A stretch of DNA of 64,000 nucleotides from Helicobacter heilmannii (GCF_001283065.1 NZ_CDMK01000002.1:153496-217495); one strand, 5' to 3'; counted from the stretch's first letter, positions 36,859-47,604 are shown. The notes: a model not told the origin generated them from the sequence alone. Made by a program: numbers and translations.

Positions 36859-37176
36859 CTAACCCTCGTTGTATTCATACTCATAATTGCGGACATAATC
36901 GAGCAGATCTTCCATCTCTTTTTCCCGTTGTACAAACTCTTTACTAAAGTGGGTCAATTTACGCTCCAACTCCGCCTTGTTTAAAAACCTCTTGCGGGGA
37001 TACACAAAACCCATATACACCGAAGCAAAGAGCAAGATGATGAGATAAAAGCCCACGGTGGACACCAAAGTGCCAAAGAGAATATATTCAGCCCGATCAA
37101 ACTTCAGCAAGGACAAGATCAGCCCGATGAAAAACCCGCCCACAATGGAGAAATTGACAAAGTTATCTAGCTTCAT
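36859..37176 (-). CDS. small membrane protein of the flagellar operon
   Basis: A 105-residue protein with two membrane helices (about residues 9-22 and 32-55) and a charged cytoplasmic C-terminal tail (ELERKLTHFSKEFVQREKEMEDLL) likely to form a helix or coiled coil. The function is unknown; a protein of the same size occupies this place, between flhG and fliA, in H. pylori. ATG 37176 with GAGGTG four bases away is chosen over a GTG that overlaps the flhG stop. Confidence 0.8.
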   Translation of the reverse strand: MKLDNFVNFSIVGGFFIGLILSLLKFDRAEYILFGTLVSTVGFYLIILLFASVYMGFVYPRKRFLNKAELERKLTHFSKEFVQREKEMEDLLDYVRNYEYEYNEG

Positions 37177-37184
37177 GCCACACC

Positions 37185-38057
37185 TCACAGATACCTAAGC
37201 AGGCGCTTGAAAAACCCGATGAAATTGTCTTTGGGGGTTTCCACCACACCCTGCTCGAGCTTTAGGGTCAAGATTTTGACAATCTGGTTCATAGAAAACG
37301 AAAAGGCGTTGAAAGGCTCGCTCTTACACAGCAATTTGCGGTCTTTAATCGAGCGGCGCACAGCGTTGCTGTTCTGGATATTGCCTAGGTAATTTAAGGT
37401 CATGTTAGGAATGTTCTCTTTAGCCACCCGCTGGATACCCCCAAAGATTTGTAGCCCCTTCTCAGCCGAGTCAACCATGTTCACCAATACAAACACATCA
37501 TCCTTGGTTTTGGAGTTGACCTTAATCGTGGTGTAGGCATCGGTGATTGCGGCTGGATCGGAGGTGGTGATCACCACCACACAATCGCTCGCCCTTAAAA
37601 AAGCCTGGGTGAACTCGCCGATGCCCGCCCCCGTGTCGATGATCATATAATCTAAGTCGTCTAAGAGCTTGGTTTCATCCACATAGCCGTCTAAAATGTC
37701 TTGGCTTACATATTTAAAAATCTCTTCTCCGCTATCCCCGGGCACCAAATAAAAGCCCTCTTCCAGCGGGTAGATCACCTCGCTAAAATGCACTTCGCCG
37801 CGCAGGGCGTGCAAGATATTTTTAGTGGTTTTAATGCCAAAGATGATGTCTAAATTCGCCAGCCCGATGTCTGCATCCAAAATCCCCACCTTGTAGCCGC
37901 TTTTAAACAAGCTATAAGCCAAATTAGCGCTGATCGTGGATTTACCCACACCCCCCTTGCCCGAAGTGATGGCCACAAACTTCGTCTTGCCTTTCTTATT
38001 AAAGATGCTTTGGGGCTCCATGATGTGTTCTAGACCGCTGGCTTGGTTGTGTTTCAT
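37185..38057 (-). CDS. flhG: flagellar number regulator FlhG (YlxH/FleN, MinD-like ATPase)
   Basis: A 290-residue ParA/MinD-family ATPase. It has a deviant Walker A VAITSGKGGVGKSTISANLA, switch regions GILDADIGLANLD and MIIDTGAGIGEFTQ, and a C-terminal amphipathic region (FFKRLLRYL) that may bind the membrane. It works with FlhF to limit flagellar number and placement. ATG 38057 overlaps the flhF stop by four bases (ATGA). A longer frame that starts inside flhF is rejected. Confidence 0.94.
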   Translation of the reverse strand: MKHNQASGLEHIMEPQSIFNKKGKTKFVAITSGKGGVGKSTISANLAYSLFKSGYKVGILDADIGLANLDIIFGIKTTKNILHALRGEVHFSEVIYPLEEGFYLVPGDSGEEIFKYVSQDILDGYVDETKLLDDLDYMIIDTGAGIGEFTQAFLRASDCVVVITTSDPAAITDAYTTIKVNSKTKDDVFVLVNMVDSAEKGLQIFGGIQRVAKENIPNMTLNYLGNIQNSNAVRRSIKDRKLLCKSEPFNAFSFSMNQIVKILTLKLEQGVVETPKDNFIGFFKRLLRYL

Positions 38058-39415
38058 GCTTGTTTCCCCGGGTGCGTGAAGCCATCGAGCATGCAATCGA
38101 CCAAATAGTCATTGCTCGCCACGAGCAAATCCATAGGCACTTCTTGACCGATAGAAAGGTAGCTGATGGGCTTTTTGCTCTCATAAACTAAAGAAAACAA
38201 GTTTCCAAACCCCCGGCTCTCGTCTAATTTTGTGAAGATCAAGCTGTCGATCTCTAAAGGGCTAAAGGCGTTGTAAATGTCGGTCAAATCCTCATATTTG
38301 GTGGTCAAAGACAGCACCAAAGCCGTGTCGATTTTATACCCGTTTTCTGTAAATTTCTTTAAATTCTCAATCTTTTTGCTGTCGTGTTGGGAGTGTCCCG
38401 TGGTGTCGATCAACACCACATCGCAATACTCTAAAGCCTGCATCTCTTTGTTGAAGTCTTGTGCGTCCATCACCGTTTCAATGCTGATCTTCATTTTCTT
38501 AGCATACCACACCAGTTGCTCCACCGCCCCAATGCGGTAGGTGTCTAGGGTTAAAATCCCCACTTTATATTTTTTATCCAGCATTTTAGAGTAACGGGCG
38601 GCGAGTTTGGCTAAAGTTGTGGTTTTGCCCACCCCAGTAGGCCCAACGAGCATAACAATTTTCTTATAATTCAAATCCAGCCCCTCATGCCGACAATAGA
38701 TCATCTTGCGCAAAACCTCGCGAAAATAGCGCTTCACGGTGACAGAGTTTTCGCGCATTTTCACAGGCATCAGCTCCAAACTCAAACGCATGATTTCATC
38801 TAAATGGTTTTTATGCATGCCGCTGTTTTTAGCAAGACGGTAGATCTCGGCAAACTCGTGGGGGATGAGCAGTCCCTGCTCTTTTTCCTCGCTCCACACC
38901 ATGTTTTGGATCAGCTTTAAATTATCGTTGATTTTATTCAGCTCGCCCTTGATAGAGTGCAGTGCTGCCCCCTCGACCTTGTTTTGCTCTTTTTCCCTCT
39001 CTTTGGGGGCTGGGATGGCGGGTTCTGGCTGGCGGGCCTGGGCATCTTTCAGGCTGTCTTGGGCGATTTTGGTCAGCTCCTTAGAGGCATTGATTGTGGC
39101 GGGCTTGATGGGCGCATCCTCATCCACGCCGGCAAGTTTGCGCATTTCGCGGATTGTGGCGGATAAATCCACCTGTACACCCTCATCGGGCTTAGGTGAG
39201 GGGTTACGCAGATTGTCTAGTTTCTCTTGCATGTTGTTGGTCTTGGGCGGGTTTTCTTGATCCACCGCCACGACCACCTCATAAAGCCCGGGCTCAGTCA
39301 GGGTTTTCTTACGGATCTCCTTAGCTTTCACCACCAAAGCGTTGTGCCCGTGTTCGCTTTGGGCAAGCTTCAGTGCTTCGGCGGTGGTCTCTCCGCTGTA
39401 GGTGTAGAGTTTCAT
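38054..39415 (-). CDS. flhF: flagellar biosynthesis GTPase FlhF
   Basis: SRP-type GTPase that places the polar flagellum. The 453 residues have an N-terminal B domain (MKLYTYSGETTAEALKLA), a variable Pro/Lys/Glu-rich linker (about residues 75-160), and the NG domain with G1 MLVGPTGVGKTTTLAKLAARY, G3 LIDTTGHSQHD and G4 FTKLDESRGFGN. ATG 39415 has GGAGG five bases upstream. It overlaps folK by four bases and flhG by four. Confidence 0.96.
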   Translation of the reverse strand: MKLYTYSGETTAEALKLAQSEHGHNALVVKAKEIRKKTLTEPGLYEVVVAVDQENPPKTNNMQEKLDNLRNPSPKPDEGVQVDLSATIREMRKLAGVDEDAPIKPATINASKELTKIAQDSLKDAQARQPEPAIPAPKEREKEQNKVEGAALHSIKGELNKINDNLKLIQNMVWSEEKEQGLLIPHEFAEIYRLAKNSGMHKNHLDEIMRLSLELMPVKMRENSVTVKRYFREVLRKMIYCRHEGLDLNYKKIVMLVGPTGVGKTTTLAKLAARYSKMLDKKYKVGILTLDTYRIGAVEQLVWYAKKMKISIETVMDAQDFNKEMQALEYCDVVLIDTTGHSQHDSKKIENLKKFTENGYKIDTALVLSLTTKYEDLTDIYNAFSPLEIDSLIFTKLDESRGFGNLFSLVYESKKPISYLSIGQEVPMDLLVASNDYLVDCMLDGFTHPGKQA

Positions 39416-39894
39416 GCCTGCCTCCAGGCCAAAGCTTGCAAAAAGAGAGGTAGGGTCACAGAGGGGCGTTTGGCCCATCTAGGGTGGGGCAGGCTCAAGT
39501 GGGGTTGTTTATAAACCACGCGGTTGTAAAAAATCATGTCTATGTCTAAAGTCCTCGGTGCATTTTTAAAGGCTCTCTTGCGCTGCCGGCCAAAGCGCCT
39601 CTCTAAATAAAACAAGAGCCCAAAGAGTTGGTTTAAACTCCAGCGAGTCGTAAAACTCAGCGTGGCGTTGTAAAAATCGTTCTGCGCCTTGTATCCAAAG
39701 GGCGGATTGATGTAAAGGGGCGAAGAGCACAGCCTAGAAAACATGCGATGGTGCGCAAGCCAGCGCCACAGCCTTTCTAAAACTGCTCCCGATGCGCCCT
39801 CATTGCTTCCCACACCCCACACCACGCTATTTTTAAAATGCCATGTCCGTTTGCATTTTCTAGGGTAAAAGGGGGAGTACACCACGGTCTGCAC
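39412..39894 (-). CDS. folK: HPPK, 2-amino-4-hydroxy-6-hydroxymethyldihydropteridine pyrophosphokinase
   Basis: Folate-pathway enzyme that transfers pyrophosphate to the pterin. The 160-residue form has WGVGSNEGASG (the N-terminal GSN motif), NPPFGYKAQNDFYNATLSF (substrate-binding motif) and APRTLDIDMIFYN with the metal-binding DxD. The chosen start is GTG 39894, 10 bases after the pepQ stop and preceded by GAGGGGGG; the open frame extends to 40017 but that stretch overlaps pepQ and is not FolK-like. Its stop overlaps flhF. Confidence 0.9.
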   Translation of the reverse strand: MQTVVYSPFYPRKCKRTWHFKNSVVWGVGSNEGASGAVLERLWRWLAHHRMFSRLCSSPLYINPPFGYKAQNDFYNATLSFTTRWSLNQLFGLLFYLERRFGRQRKRAFKNAPRTLDIDMIFYNRVVYKQPHLSLPHPRWAKRPSVTLPLFLQALAWRQA

Positions 39895-39904
39895 GCGCCC
39901 CCCC

Positions 39905-40921
39905 TCACAACACAACAGCCCTTGAGCCTTGCACCACCACCAAATCCTCGATCCGCACGCCAAACTTGCCGGGTAGATAAATCCCCGGCTCGATGGAAAA
40001 CACCATGCCCTCCTCAATGATGGTCTCGCTTCTTTGGGAGATGAAAGGCAATTCGTGGATGTCTAGCCCAATCCCATGCCCCGTGCTGTGGGCAAAATAC
40101 GCCCCGAAGCCGGCCTTTTCAATCACACTTCTAGCTAGACTGTCGATTTCCCTGCCCGTCATGCCCGCCCGCAAGTGAGCGATGGCATGTTCTTGGGCTT
40201 TGAGCACCACAGCGTAAATTTTTTGCAATTCCTTGTCTTTAAAGCTCTGCTCTTTAGCAAAGCCAAAGCCCTTATAAAAGTGCGCTGTACGGGTGCGATC
40301 GGCGCAGTAGCGTTCATACTTCAAGCCAATATCCACCAAGAGTAAATCCCCCTCGGACAAGGGATTTTTAGAGGGCAAAGCGTGGGGTTTAGCGGCGTTG
40401 GCATTCACCGCTACAATGGGCTCAAAGCTTAGGGGATACTCCCCTCTGTGGGTTAAAAACTCTTTAACTTTGAATTGCAAAAAATGTTCGCTGGGCGCGT
40501 GTGTGCTGTGTAGATATTGGGCAAATGCGTCAAAGGCCTGCACATTCAGCTCTTGCGCTTTTTTGAGCAGAGCGATCTGCTCGGGGGTTTTAATGATGCG
40601 CTGTTTGCGGTGGTAATCCACCTCGCCCACAAACTTTAGATCGGGCAGGGCATTTTTTAAGCGACCATAGGTCTGCACGCTTAGCTGCGCCGGGTCAAAA
40701 TACAGCTCTTTAAGGCTGCTAGGAATTTTTGCCACCATCGCCTGCCACAGATCGCCAGCCTCGATCACCTCGGCGTTTTTAATGCTGGTGCGCGCCTCTA
40801 GGGTGTAGCGCCCATCCGTGATGAAAAACGCCTCCCCATCTAGCTCTAAAAAAATTGCATGGTCACAGCTATAACCACAAGCGAAGTATTGGGCGTTTTC
40901 ATCTGTGGTGAAATGCGCCAA
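39905..40921 (-). CDS. pepQ: M24-family aminopeptidase (Xaa-Pro type)
   Basis: A 338-residue metallopeptidase with the pita-bread fold. The five metal ligands are in place: [19 protein letters not shown] (two aspartates), [15 protein letters not shown] (histidine), [12 protein letters not shown] (glutamate) and VRIEDLVVV (glutamate). It probably cleaves X-Pro bonds in peptides. The start is TTG 40921 because no better in-frame codon lies in the short gap after aroQ. It is part of the aroQ-pepQ-folK-flhF run. Confidence 0.9.
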   Translation of the reverse strand: MAHFTTDENAQYFACGYSCDHAIFLELDGEAFFITDGRYTLEARTSIKNAEVIEAGDLWQAMVAKIPSSLKELYFDPAQLSVQTYGRLKNALPDLKFVGEVDYHRKQRIIKTPEQIALLKKAQELNVQAFDAFAQYLHSTHAPSEHFLQFKVKEFLTHRGEYPLSFEPIVAVNANAAKPHALPSKNPLSEGDLLLVDIGLKYERYCADRTRTAHFYKGFGFAKEQSFKDKELQKIYAVVLKAQEHAIAHLRAGMTGREIDSLARSVIEKAGFGAYFAHSTGHGIGLDIHELPFISQRSETIIEEGMVFSIEPGIYLPGKFGVRIEDLVVVQGSRAVVL

Positions 40922-40923
40922 GA

Positions 40924-41412
40924 CTACTCTTTTGCCTCAATTTGTTGGTTGGCTTGGCTCTCTTTAATTGCCTTGATCTCGGCTAAGATTTGCATCATCG
41001 CGATCATGGCGACATGGTAGCCAAAAGCTCCAAAGCCGGTGATGACTCCCGCACTCACGGCACCCGTGTGGGAGACCTTGCGGAACTCTTCGCGGGCAAA
41101 GATATTGGTCAAATGCACTTCAATCACGGGCATGTCGGCGAGCATGATCGCATCGGCGATGGCGATAGAAGTGTGGGAGAACGCCCCGGGGTTGATGATG
41201 ATCCCCTCCACATCGCTGCCCACGCATTCTTGGATTCGATCAATGATTTCCCCCTCGAAGTTGCTTTGGAAAAACTCTAGCTCCAAGTCGTTCTGTTTGG
41301 CGAAATTTTCCATGTTTTCATGGATTTGCTCCAAAGTTACAGGGCCATACAGCCTAGGGTCTCTATGCCCCAACATGTTTAAATTAGGCCCCTGAATCAC
41401 AAGAATTTTCAT
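40924..41412 (-). CDS. aroQ: 3-dehydroquinate dehydratase, type II
   Basis: Shikimate-pathway dehydratase. The 162 residues contain [21 protein letters not shown] with the catalytic tyrosine, [16 protein letters not shown] with the histidine region, and [23 protein letters not shown] 41412 has AGGAG six bases upstream; a longer in-frame start is not needed. It is the first gene of the minus-strand block that leads into the flagellar genes. Confidence 0.96.
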   Translation of the reverse strand: MKILVIQGPNLNMLGHRDPRLYGPVTLEQIHENMENFAKQNDLELEFFQSNFEGEIIDRIQECVGSDVEGIIINPGAFSHTSIAIADAIMLADMPVIEVHLTNIFAREEFRKVSHTGAVSAGVITGFGAFGYHVAMIAMMQILAEIKAIKESQANQQIEAKE

Positions 41413-41469
41413 AAGAACTCCTTTCAAAATAAGAAATTTGATTATAGCATAAACCGCCCCACGCTTTGC

Positions 41470-43113
41470 CTAAAGTGTGAAATTATGCACAAGTTTTTGT
41501 AAGTTTTGGGCGGTTTCTTCTAGCACACCCACCTCTTTGGTGTTGCTCACCATGGATTCAGAGACCTGTGCCGCTATTTTGGCGATTTGGTGAATCTTTT
41601 TAGCGATGTCTTCAATTTGGCTGTGCTGGCTGTGGGAGTGTGTCACCACCTTTTTGGTATCCTCTAAAGAGTTTGCTGCCTTGTCGTAGATCGTCTCTAA
41701 CGCCTTCACTGCCTCGTCCACATGTTTTTGCCCATCACGCACCTCCACCACCATATTTTCCATGCTGGCTACGGATTTTTTGGTTTCTTCTTGGATGAGC
41801 TGGATGATGTGGTTGATCTCTTTGGTCGCCTCGCCCGTGTGCTCGGCAAGTTTGCGGATCTCATCAGCGACCACGGCAAAGCCCCGTCCGTGCTCGCCCG
41901 CTCTAGCAGCCTCAATGGCGGCGTTTAAAGCAAGCAAGTTCGTTTGGTCGGCAATATCTTGGATGAGCTCAGTGCTGTGCCCGATGTTCTGCGCGTGCTG
42001 ATCGAGCGATTGGATCTGTGCAGCCGAGTCCTCCACTCCGCTGGTGATGCGCGCCATGCCAGCTGTCATGTTCTCCATCGCCTCCTTGCCCTTTTTGCTC
42101 AACTCCACGCTCTGCGTAGAATTGGCCTCTGTTTGTTCTACAATTGCCTCCACATCTTGGATGCTGTTTTGGATTTTTTGCATGTTAGTGATGAGTTGGG
42201 CGGTCATGTCCTCTTGTTTGCTGGCGTTGTCTTGCGACACCTTTGACAAATTCAACACTAATAGAGACTTTTGAGAAATGTCGCTAGAGGATTGACTGAT
42301 TTGCTTGATGATGTGCACCATCGAGGCTTGCATTTCTTTGATGGCATTCAAAGCACTTTTTTTAAAGTGGGTATCCACCTTTTTAGACAAATCCCCCTCG
42401 GCGATGGCAGCAACCACTTTACGGATTTGGGCAGGCTCTGCCCCCAAAGAGCCTCTAATGTTGCGGGTGATGAGATAGGCGATTGTAAATCCTGCAACCG
42501 TCGTGATGAAAGTGAGTATAAACATTAAAAAACTAAAATGGCTGGCGATGCTGCGGGCTTTTGGAGTGAGCTGTTGATTTAGATACTCCTCGTAGTCAAT
42601 GAAAGCATTGATAGCCGCAAGCCACTTTGTGAAGTCTTTAGCCAAATTTTCTTCTAGAATCTTTGCGGCCGTGTGTTCATCCTTGCGTGCTAAAACAAGA
42701 GCCTCTTTGATTTTGGGCATGGCGTTGGCCTCAATGGCATTGATGTTTTGGGCTAATTGCCGTTCACGATCGTTCACCTTTTCGGGGATTCGTGCAAACA
42801 TGTCCGCCATGTTTTCTTTGTTCTGTCTATAATCTATATTAAGTCTTTGGATTAAATCTGCTTGGGTTTTGTAGTAAGTAGAATTTTGGGCTAAAATTGC
42901 GTCTCTAATGGCAACGGAGCGGTCGTGTACACTGCCACGCATGTTGATGGCGTAGCGTTGTTTCACGGCGTTGTAGTCGGTGAGTTCGGTTAAAATGCCG
43001 TTGATGCTACGCACCCGAACCGCCCCCACGCAAGCCACTACAACCATCAACATGATGACAATGGCAAACCCCCAAAAGAGTTTTTGAGAAACGCTCAATT
43101 GATCGAAAAACAC
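41470..43113 (-). CDS. methyl-accepting chemotaxis protein with four-helix-bundle-type sensor
   Basis: A 547-residue transmembrane chemoreceptor. The first membrane helix is at about residues 10-32. The periplasmic domain is helical (residues about 35-190, containing [22 protein letters not shown]) and resembles the 4HB ligand-binding type. A second helix lies near residue 195, then a HAMP region. The cytoplasmic hairpin tip is [20 protein letters not shown] followed by [20 protein letters not shown]. It would signal through CheA/CheW to the switch proteins encoded nearby. The start is GTG 43113 with GGAGGA upstream. The ligand is unknown. Confidence 0.92.
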   Translation of the reverse strand: MFFDQLSVSQKLFWGFAIVIMLMVVVACVGAVRVRSINGILTELTDYNAVKQRYAINMRGSVHDRSVAIRDAILAQNSTYYKTQADLIQRLNIDYRQNKENMADMFARIPEKVNDRERQLAQNINAIEANAMPKIKEALVLARKDEHTAAKILEENLAKDFTKWLAAINAFIDYEEYLNQQLTPKARSIASHFSFLMFILTFITTVAGFTIAYLITRNIRGSLGAEPAQIRKVVAAIAEGDLSKKVDTHFKKSALNAIKEMQASMVHIIKQISQSSSDISQKSLLVLNLSKVSQDNASKQEDMTAQLITNMQKIQNSIQDVEAIVEQTEANSTQSVELSKKGKEAMENMTAGMARITSGVEDSAAQIQSLDQHAQNIGHSTELIQDIADQTNLLALNAAIEAARAGEHGRGFAVVADEIRKLAEHTGEATKEINHIIQLIQEETKKSVASMENMVVEVRDGQKHVDEAVKALETIYDKAANSLEDTKKVVTHSHSQHSQIEDIAKKIHQIAKIAAQVSESMVSNTKEVGVLEETAQNLQKLVHNFTL

Positions 43114-43164
43114 GCGATCGACTCCTCCCTTTTTAAAGGGTATCCTACACGGATAGTGGGCTGG

Positions 43165-43947
43165 TTATTTTTTAATCTGTTCAATCGCTTGGCGGTAGCG
43201 GTTGATGTTGGTGCTTGTGAGCTCTTGCACTAATTTTTTCATAACCAAGGGGTACATTTCGTTCAAAATTTTGCGGATTGCTTCGTCGTTGTTCTTTTCT
43301 AGCTCGGTGTGGCTCACAACTTTAGGGCCAGCAAACCCGCCGGAGTTGGTGGTTTGGTAGGTGTAGCGGTGGGTGAAGGCTTGTTTGGTACCCACTTCCA
43401 CACCGAAGTTGTGGATGATGCGCCCGGTTTCAGGTTCAAAGAATTTAAACCACACAGACCCAGAGCTTTGGTCGACCAAGACATCCACGTTGTCTTTTTC
43501 TGGATCGTTAGTGTCCATTTTCACATCTTCTAAGATCCCAATCCAGCCACCCATGTCCAACACAGACCACATTTTGTGTTTTTGTTCAGGGGTCATGGCT
43601 TGTTCGGTAGTTAAGCGCACCACTTGATAGCCCCTCTTTTGGAATATCTCCGCGATTTGGTTAACCAACGCATCTTGGAATTGGTCAATGTAGGGGGTTA
43701 GGTTGTCTGTTACCTGAATATGGGGGGCAAAAATCCCCACAGTGTGGTGGGTCAAGGACTCTTGGGCAATATTGATAGGGTAATTGAAGTTTAAAAGCGT
43801 GTCGCCCTTGTTGAGCACCACCCTCTTGTGCTTTTTGGGTACATTGGCATTGCCCGCATTGCTATTGCTGGTATTGCCACTATCCATGGCACAGCCGGTG
43901 ATGAGTAGCCCTGCTAGAGAACCTAATAGGACAAGATTGTTACGCAT
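43165..43947 (-). CDS. HpaA-family lipoprotein (neuraminyllactose-binding hemagglutinin-like)
   Basis: A 260-residue lipoprotein: signal peptide ending LLITGC (lipobox), then an Asn/Ser/Gly-rich spacer (residues about 21-36). The HpaA-type body follows, with LNFNYPINIAQESLTHHTVGI, TPYIDQFQDALVNQIAEIFQKRGYQVVRL and a C-terminal NEMYPLVMKKLVQEL with INRYRQAIEQIKK. In H. pylori HpaA is a surface or flagellar-sheath antigen needed for colonisation, and several paralogues exist. ATG 43947 follows GGAGG. Placement in the family is confident; adhesin activity is inferred. It lies 51 bases before the chemoreceptor. Confidence 0.82.
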   Translation of the reverse strand: MRNNLVLLGSLAGLLITGCAMDSGNTSNSNAGNANVPKKHKRVVLNKGDTLLNFNYPINIAQESLTHHTVGIFAPHIQVTDNLTPYIDQFQDALVNQIAEIFQKRGYQVVRLTTEQAMTPEQKHKMWSVLDMGGWIGILEDVKMDTNDPEKDNVDVLVDQSSGSVWFKFFEPETGRIIHNFGVEVGTKQAFTHRYTYQTTNSGGFAGPKVVSHTELEKNNDEAIRKILNEMYPLVMKKLVQELTSTNINRYRQAIEQIKK

Positions 43948-44043
43948 TTATTGTTGCCTCCAAAAATTAAAAATTAAATGAAATGAATCTCTATTTTACC
44001 ATAAAAAAGTAACAAACATGAACTCCCCCCAAAAAATGCAAAG

Positions 44044-45024
44044 CTAAATGGGCAACACCCGAATGTTCTCGTCTAAATACTCCTGCAACACCCCTTCAAT
44101 GGCAAAGAGCGTCCCCGTAGCTGCGCTCGCGCACCCATCGCATGCCCCCATGTAACGGATATATACATCCACAAAACCCCCACCCTCCTTGATGTCCAAA
44201 ACCTCCAAATTCCCTCCGTCCATCATCAACATGGGGCGGACATGCGTGTCGATGGTTTTATCGATCGCCTTGACCTTTTGTACCATAGTCATGTCAACGA
44301 AGCTCAAATCCCCCTCTAAAGATTTTTGCGCCACTTCTTTGCGTTTTTCAGCTTCCATTTCCGCGCGTACCTCTTGCAAGATATCTACAAGGTAGTATTC
44401 CCGCGCTTCGTGCCCGCCGGGGCGCACACAACTGCCACAAAAGCCCCCCGCCTTGGTGTAATTGGTGATCTCCTCTACGCTTTTTAAGTCATTCAGCTTG
44501 ATCACCTCTTTAATGGTGCCAAGGCTCACCCTGGCGCACTCACACACGATGATCTCGTCTTCAAAATCCTCGGGATTCTTACCTAAATATTGTCCAGCGG
44601 CCTGCTTGATCACATCGTAAGCCATCACAGAACAGTGCATTTTTTGTCCGGGCACGGCGGGCACATCGGGATCATCCCTTAGTCCCCTCTCCACATCTAA
44701 GTTGGTGATCTTCACCGCCTCTTGCACCCTTTTACCTAGGCACAACTCCACCATCATGTCCGAGCTGGCGATCGCCGTCCCGCAGCCAAAGCTTTTAAAC
44801 TTTGCGTCGATGATTTGATCGGTTTGCGGGTCAATGAGCCAGTAAAGGCGCACCGCATCCCCGCAAGACTCTGCGCCGTAATCGGCCACAACGAGCTTAG
44901 CCCCCCTAGCTTTAGCATCTTCCTCTGTGAGCACACCCAAATGCGTGGGGTTGTCCATGCGTCTGCTCACTTCTTTGGAGTAAGCGTCCCACAAAGCCCC
45001 ACCTAATAAATTATTTTTTCCCAT
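44044..45024 (-). CDS. nifU: NifU-type iron-sulfur cluster scaffold protein
   Basis: A 326-residue three-part NifU. It has an N-terminal IscU-like scaffold with cysteines in YGAESCGDAVRLYW, FGCGTAIASSDMMVELCLGK and MHCSVMAYD. A central [2Fe-2S] ferredoxin-like domain has ECARVS and GFCGSCVRPGG. The C-terminal NifU domain contains DGGNLEVLDI and YMGACDGCASA. It assembles clusters delivered by NifS. ATG 45024 has AAGGAG upstream, 12 bases after nifS. In Helicobacter the NIF-type pair serves general Fe-S biogenesis, not nitrogen fixation. Confidence 0.96.
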   Translation of the reverse strand: MGKNNLLGGALWDAYSKEVSRRMDNPTHLGVLTEEDAKARGAKLVVADYGAESCGDAVRLYWLIDPQTDQIIDAKFKSFGCGTAIASSDMMVELCLGKRVQEAVKITNLDVERGLRDDPDVPAVPGQKMHCSVMAYDVIKQAAGQYLGKNPEDFEDEIIVCECARVSLGTIKEVIKLNDLKSVEEITNYTKAGGFCGSCVRPGGHEAREYYLVDILQEVRAEMEAEKRKEVAQKSLEGDLSFVDMTMVQKVKAIDKTIDTHVRPMLMMDGGNLEVLDIKEGGGFVDVYIRYMGACDGCASAATGTLFAIEGVLQEYLDENIRVLPI

Positions 45025-45036
45025 TTTTAAATCTCC

Positions 45037-46218
<1,182 letters not shown>

Positions 46219-46313
46219 TTAATGGTGTGGGGGTTTGAGAAGAGAAGTTTTTAAGTCGTTTTCTCATAGAGATAAGGATAATACTACGCTATCCTTTAAG
46301 TTTGCTAAATAAA

Positions 46314-47444
46314 TCAGGATTGTGGGGCGTGTGGCTTGGGTGAAAATGTGGGTGTTTTACCCCCCCCCCCCCCCCAATTTCCCCCCCCCCCCCCCAGTAT
46401 TTTGTACCGCACACGGCGCGCTAAATCCAAGACACCCCTACTAAAGAGCCGGTGTTTAACCGCTTTGTAGTAGGCGCATAAAAAGCGGCAAGGGGTTTTA
46501 AACAACAAATGCAGGGTGCTGAACTTGTAAGAAAAATAATAATCAGTGGCCATTTCCTCAGTGAGGTCGGCTTGTCTTTGTTTAGATCGGGCATCATATT
46601 CTAAGAAAAAATCTTGGGCAAAAGGGGTTTTACATAGGACACTCAGCCACAAACCTACCTTTGGGCCAATGAAAAACTCCCAAGGTTTAGGTGAGCCTAG
46701 ATGATCATAATAATGCAAGATGGTGGGATGGTCTAAAATCTCTTGGATGCGGGGCACATCTAATGGGTGGAGGTTGCAAAGACATTCGCCCTCGTATTGG
46801 GAGGGGAAGACGCAATATTTGAAGGAGAGCTGGGCAATTTCTTGTTGTTGCCACACAAAAGCGATGAGTTCCATTTCCTTTAAATACCCTTGCCTTTTTT
46901 GGATGCACTCTAGGACTTTTTGTGTCCAATGATGCGCGCGCATGTAGGCCAAATTACAAAACCAAAACCCCTCTAGGGCATGGTCTATTTCATCCACAAA
47001 CACCGCGTGCAAATAGACAGGTTGAGAAATGTCTAGTTGTATGAAATCATCCGTGGGATCTTGCAAGAACAGCACATCCACATCGCTCCAAATGATTTTG
47101 TCGTACTGCGGGAAGAGGTCCACCAATAAATACTTCACCAAGATCATCTTGGAAAAGCGGGCAATAAACGCTTTGTCAAAGACATCTTTAAACTTCTCTA
47201 AAAAGCCATCGATGTCAATGAAGTCAAGCGCGATGAAAGCCGCGTAGGGCTTTGCCATCTCTGCGAGCTTTTGCATGTCTAGCTCTTGCAAGCCGGAGTA
47301 AAAAATGTGGATGGTGTAGACAGCACTCTTGCCCCCTTCTTTGCTCTTTTGCAAGCACTCCAAAAGAGAGTAAATCGCCACAGCAGCGGGGATAAGGTAG
47401 TTTTTATCAAAGGCCATCGCGATGGGGATATGTGGGGGATTCAA
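46314..47444 (-). CDS. glycosyltransferase family 8 (LPS type), phase-variable C-terminus
   Basis: A 376-residue GT8-like enzyme. It begins with IPIAMAFDKNYLIPAAVAIYSLLE, carries the metal-binding DxD in KIIWSDVDVLFLQDP, and has LHYYDHLGSPKPWEFF, as in LPS galactosyl/glucosyltransferases. It uses TTG 47444 (AGGA nine bases upstream), because the first ATG would cut the nucleotide-binding strand. Near the 3' end lie G15 and G16 tracts on the coding strand separated by AAATT, so the last ~30 residues read GGGGGNWGGGGGKTPTFSPKP. Slippage in either tract changes the C-terminal frame; the alternatives are given under the repeat entry. The domain itself is upstream of the tracts. Confidence 0.88.
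   Translation of the reverse strand: MNPPHIPIAMAFDKNYLIPAAVAIYSLLECLQKSKEGGKSAVYTIHIFYSGLQELDMQKLAEMAKPYAAFIALDFIDIDGFLEKFKDVFDKAFIARFSKMILVKYLLVDLFPQYDKIIWSDVDVLFLQDPTDDFIQLDISQPVYLHAVFVDEIDHALEGFWFCNLAYMRAHHWTQKVLECIQKRQGYLKEMELIAFVWQQQEIAQLSFKYCVFPSQYEGECLCNLHPLDVPRIQEILDHPTILHYYDHLGSPKPWEFFIGPKVGLWLSVLCKTPFAQDFFLEYDARSKQRQADLTEEMATDYYFSYKFSTLHLLFKTPCRFLCAYYKAVKHRLFSRGVLDLARRVRYKILGGGGGNWGGGGGKTPTFSPKPHAPQS
46360..46395 (-). repeat. double poly-G tract (G15-AAATT-G16), phase-variation candidate
   Basis: On the + strand C16 (46360-46375), AATTT (46376-46380), C15 (46381-46395). On the coding strand the glycosyltransferase frame crosses both. In the present state it ends 16 codons after the second tract. 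A net shift to the second frame would end in a different tail about 24 codons long (KHPHFHPSHTP...), and the third frame meets TAA at once. Read lengths of such tracts are error-prone, so exact counts are uncertain. Confidence 0.9.
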
Positions 47445-47576
47445 GGGCTTTCATCCTTTGTGAAAAGTTGCTTAATTTTAGCAAAACTTCTCAGTTTTAA
47501 CACCTTTTAACACATGAATAAGGTTTGGGCTGCTTTCTTTCCTTGCGCTAAAAACGCGCGGGGCTTATCCCCATGC

Positions 47577-47604
47577 CCGGACATCAAACAAATCTACTGT
47601 CCGG
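47577..47604. other. hairpin-forming element between glycosyltransferase genes
   Basis: CCGGACA (47577-47583) and TGTCCGG (47598-47604) form a perfect seven-pair stem with a 14-base loop. A second short palindrome, GCCTTAAGGC, lies at 47619-47628, and GCGC...GCGC pairs near 47545-47560. The element lies in the 192-base gap downstream of the 47637-48929 gene and upstream of the GT8 gene. It may be a terminator-like or regulatory RNA structure, but there is no T-run after the stem in the minus direction. Confidence 0.4.

Noticed and set aside
39895..40017. Longer FolK N-terminus
   Set aside because: It overlaps the end of pepQ, is Cys/Trp-rich and not FolK-like. GTG 39894 directly after GAGGGGGG fits better.
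43133..43160. CCCTTTAAAAAGGG hairpin before the chemoreceptor as a terminator of the HpaA-like gene
   Set aside because: No T-run follows, and it overlaps the ribosome-binding region of the chemoreceptor gene, so it is more likely chance or a minor attenuator.
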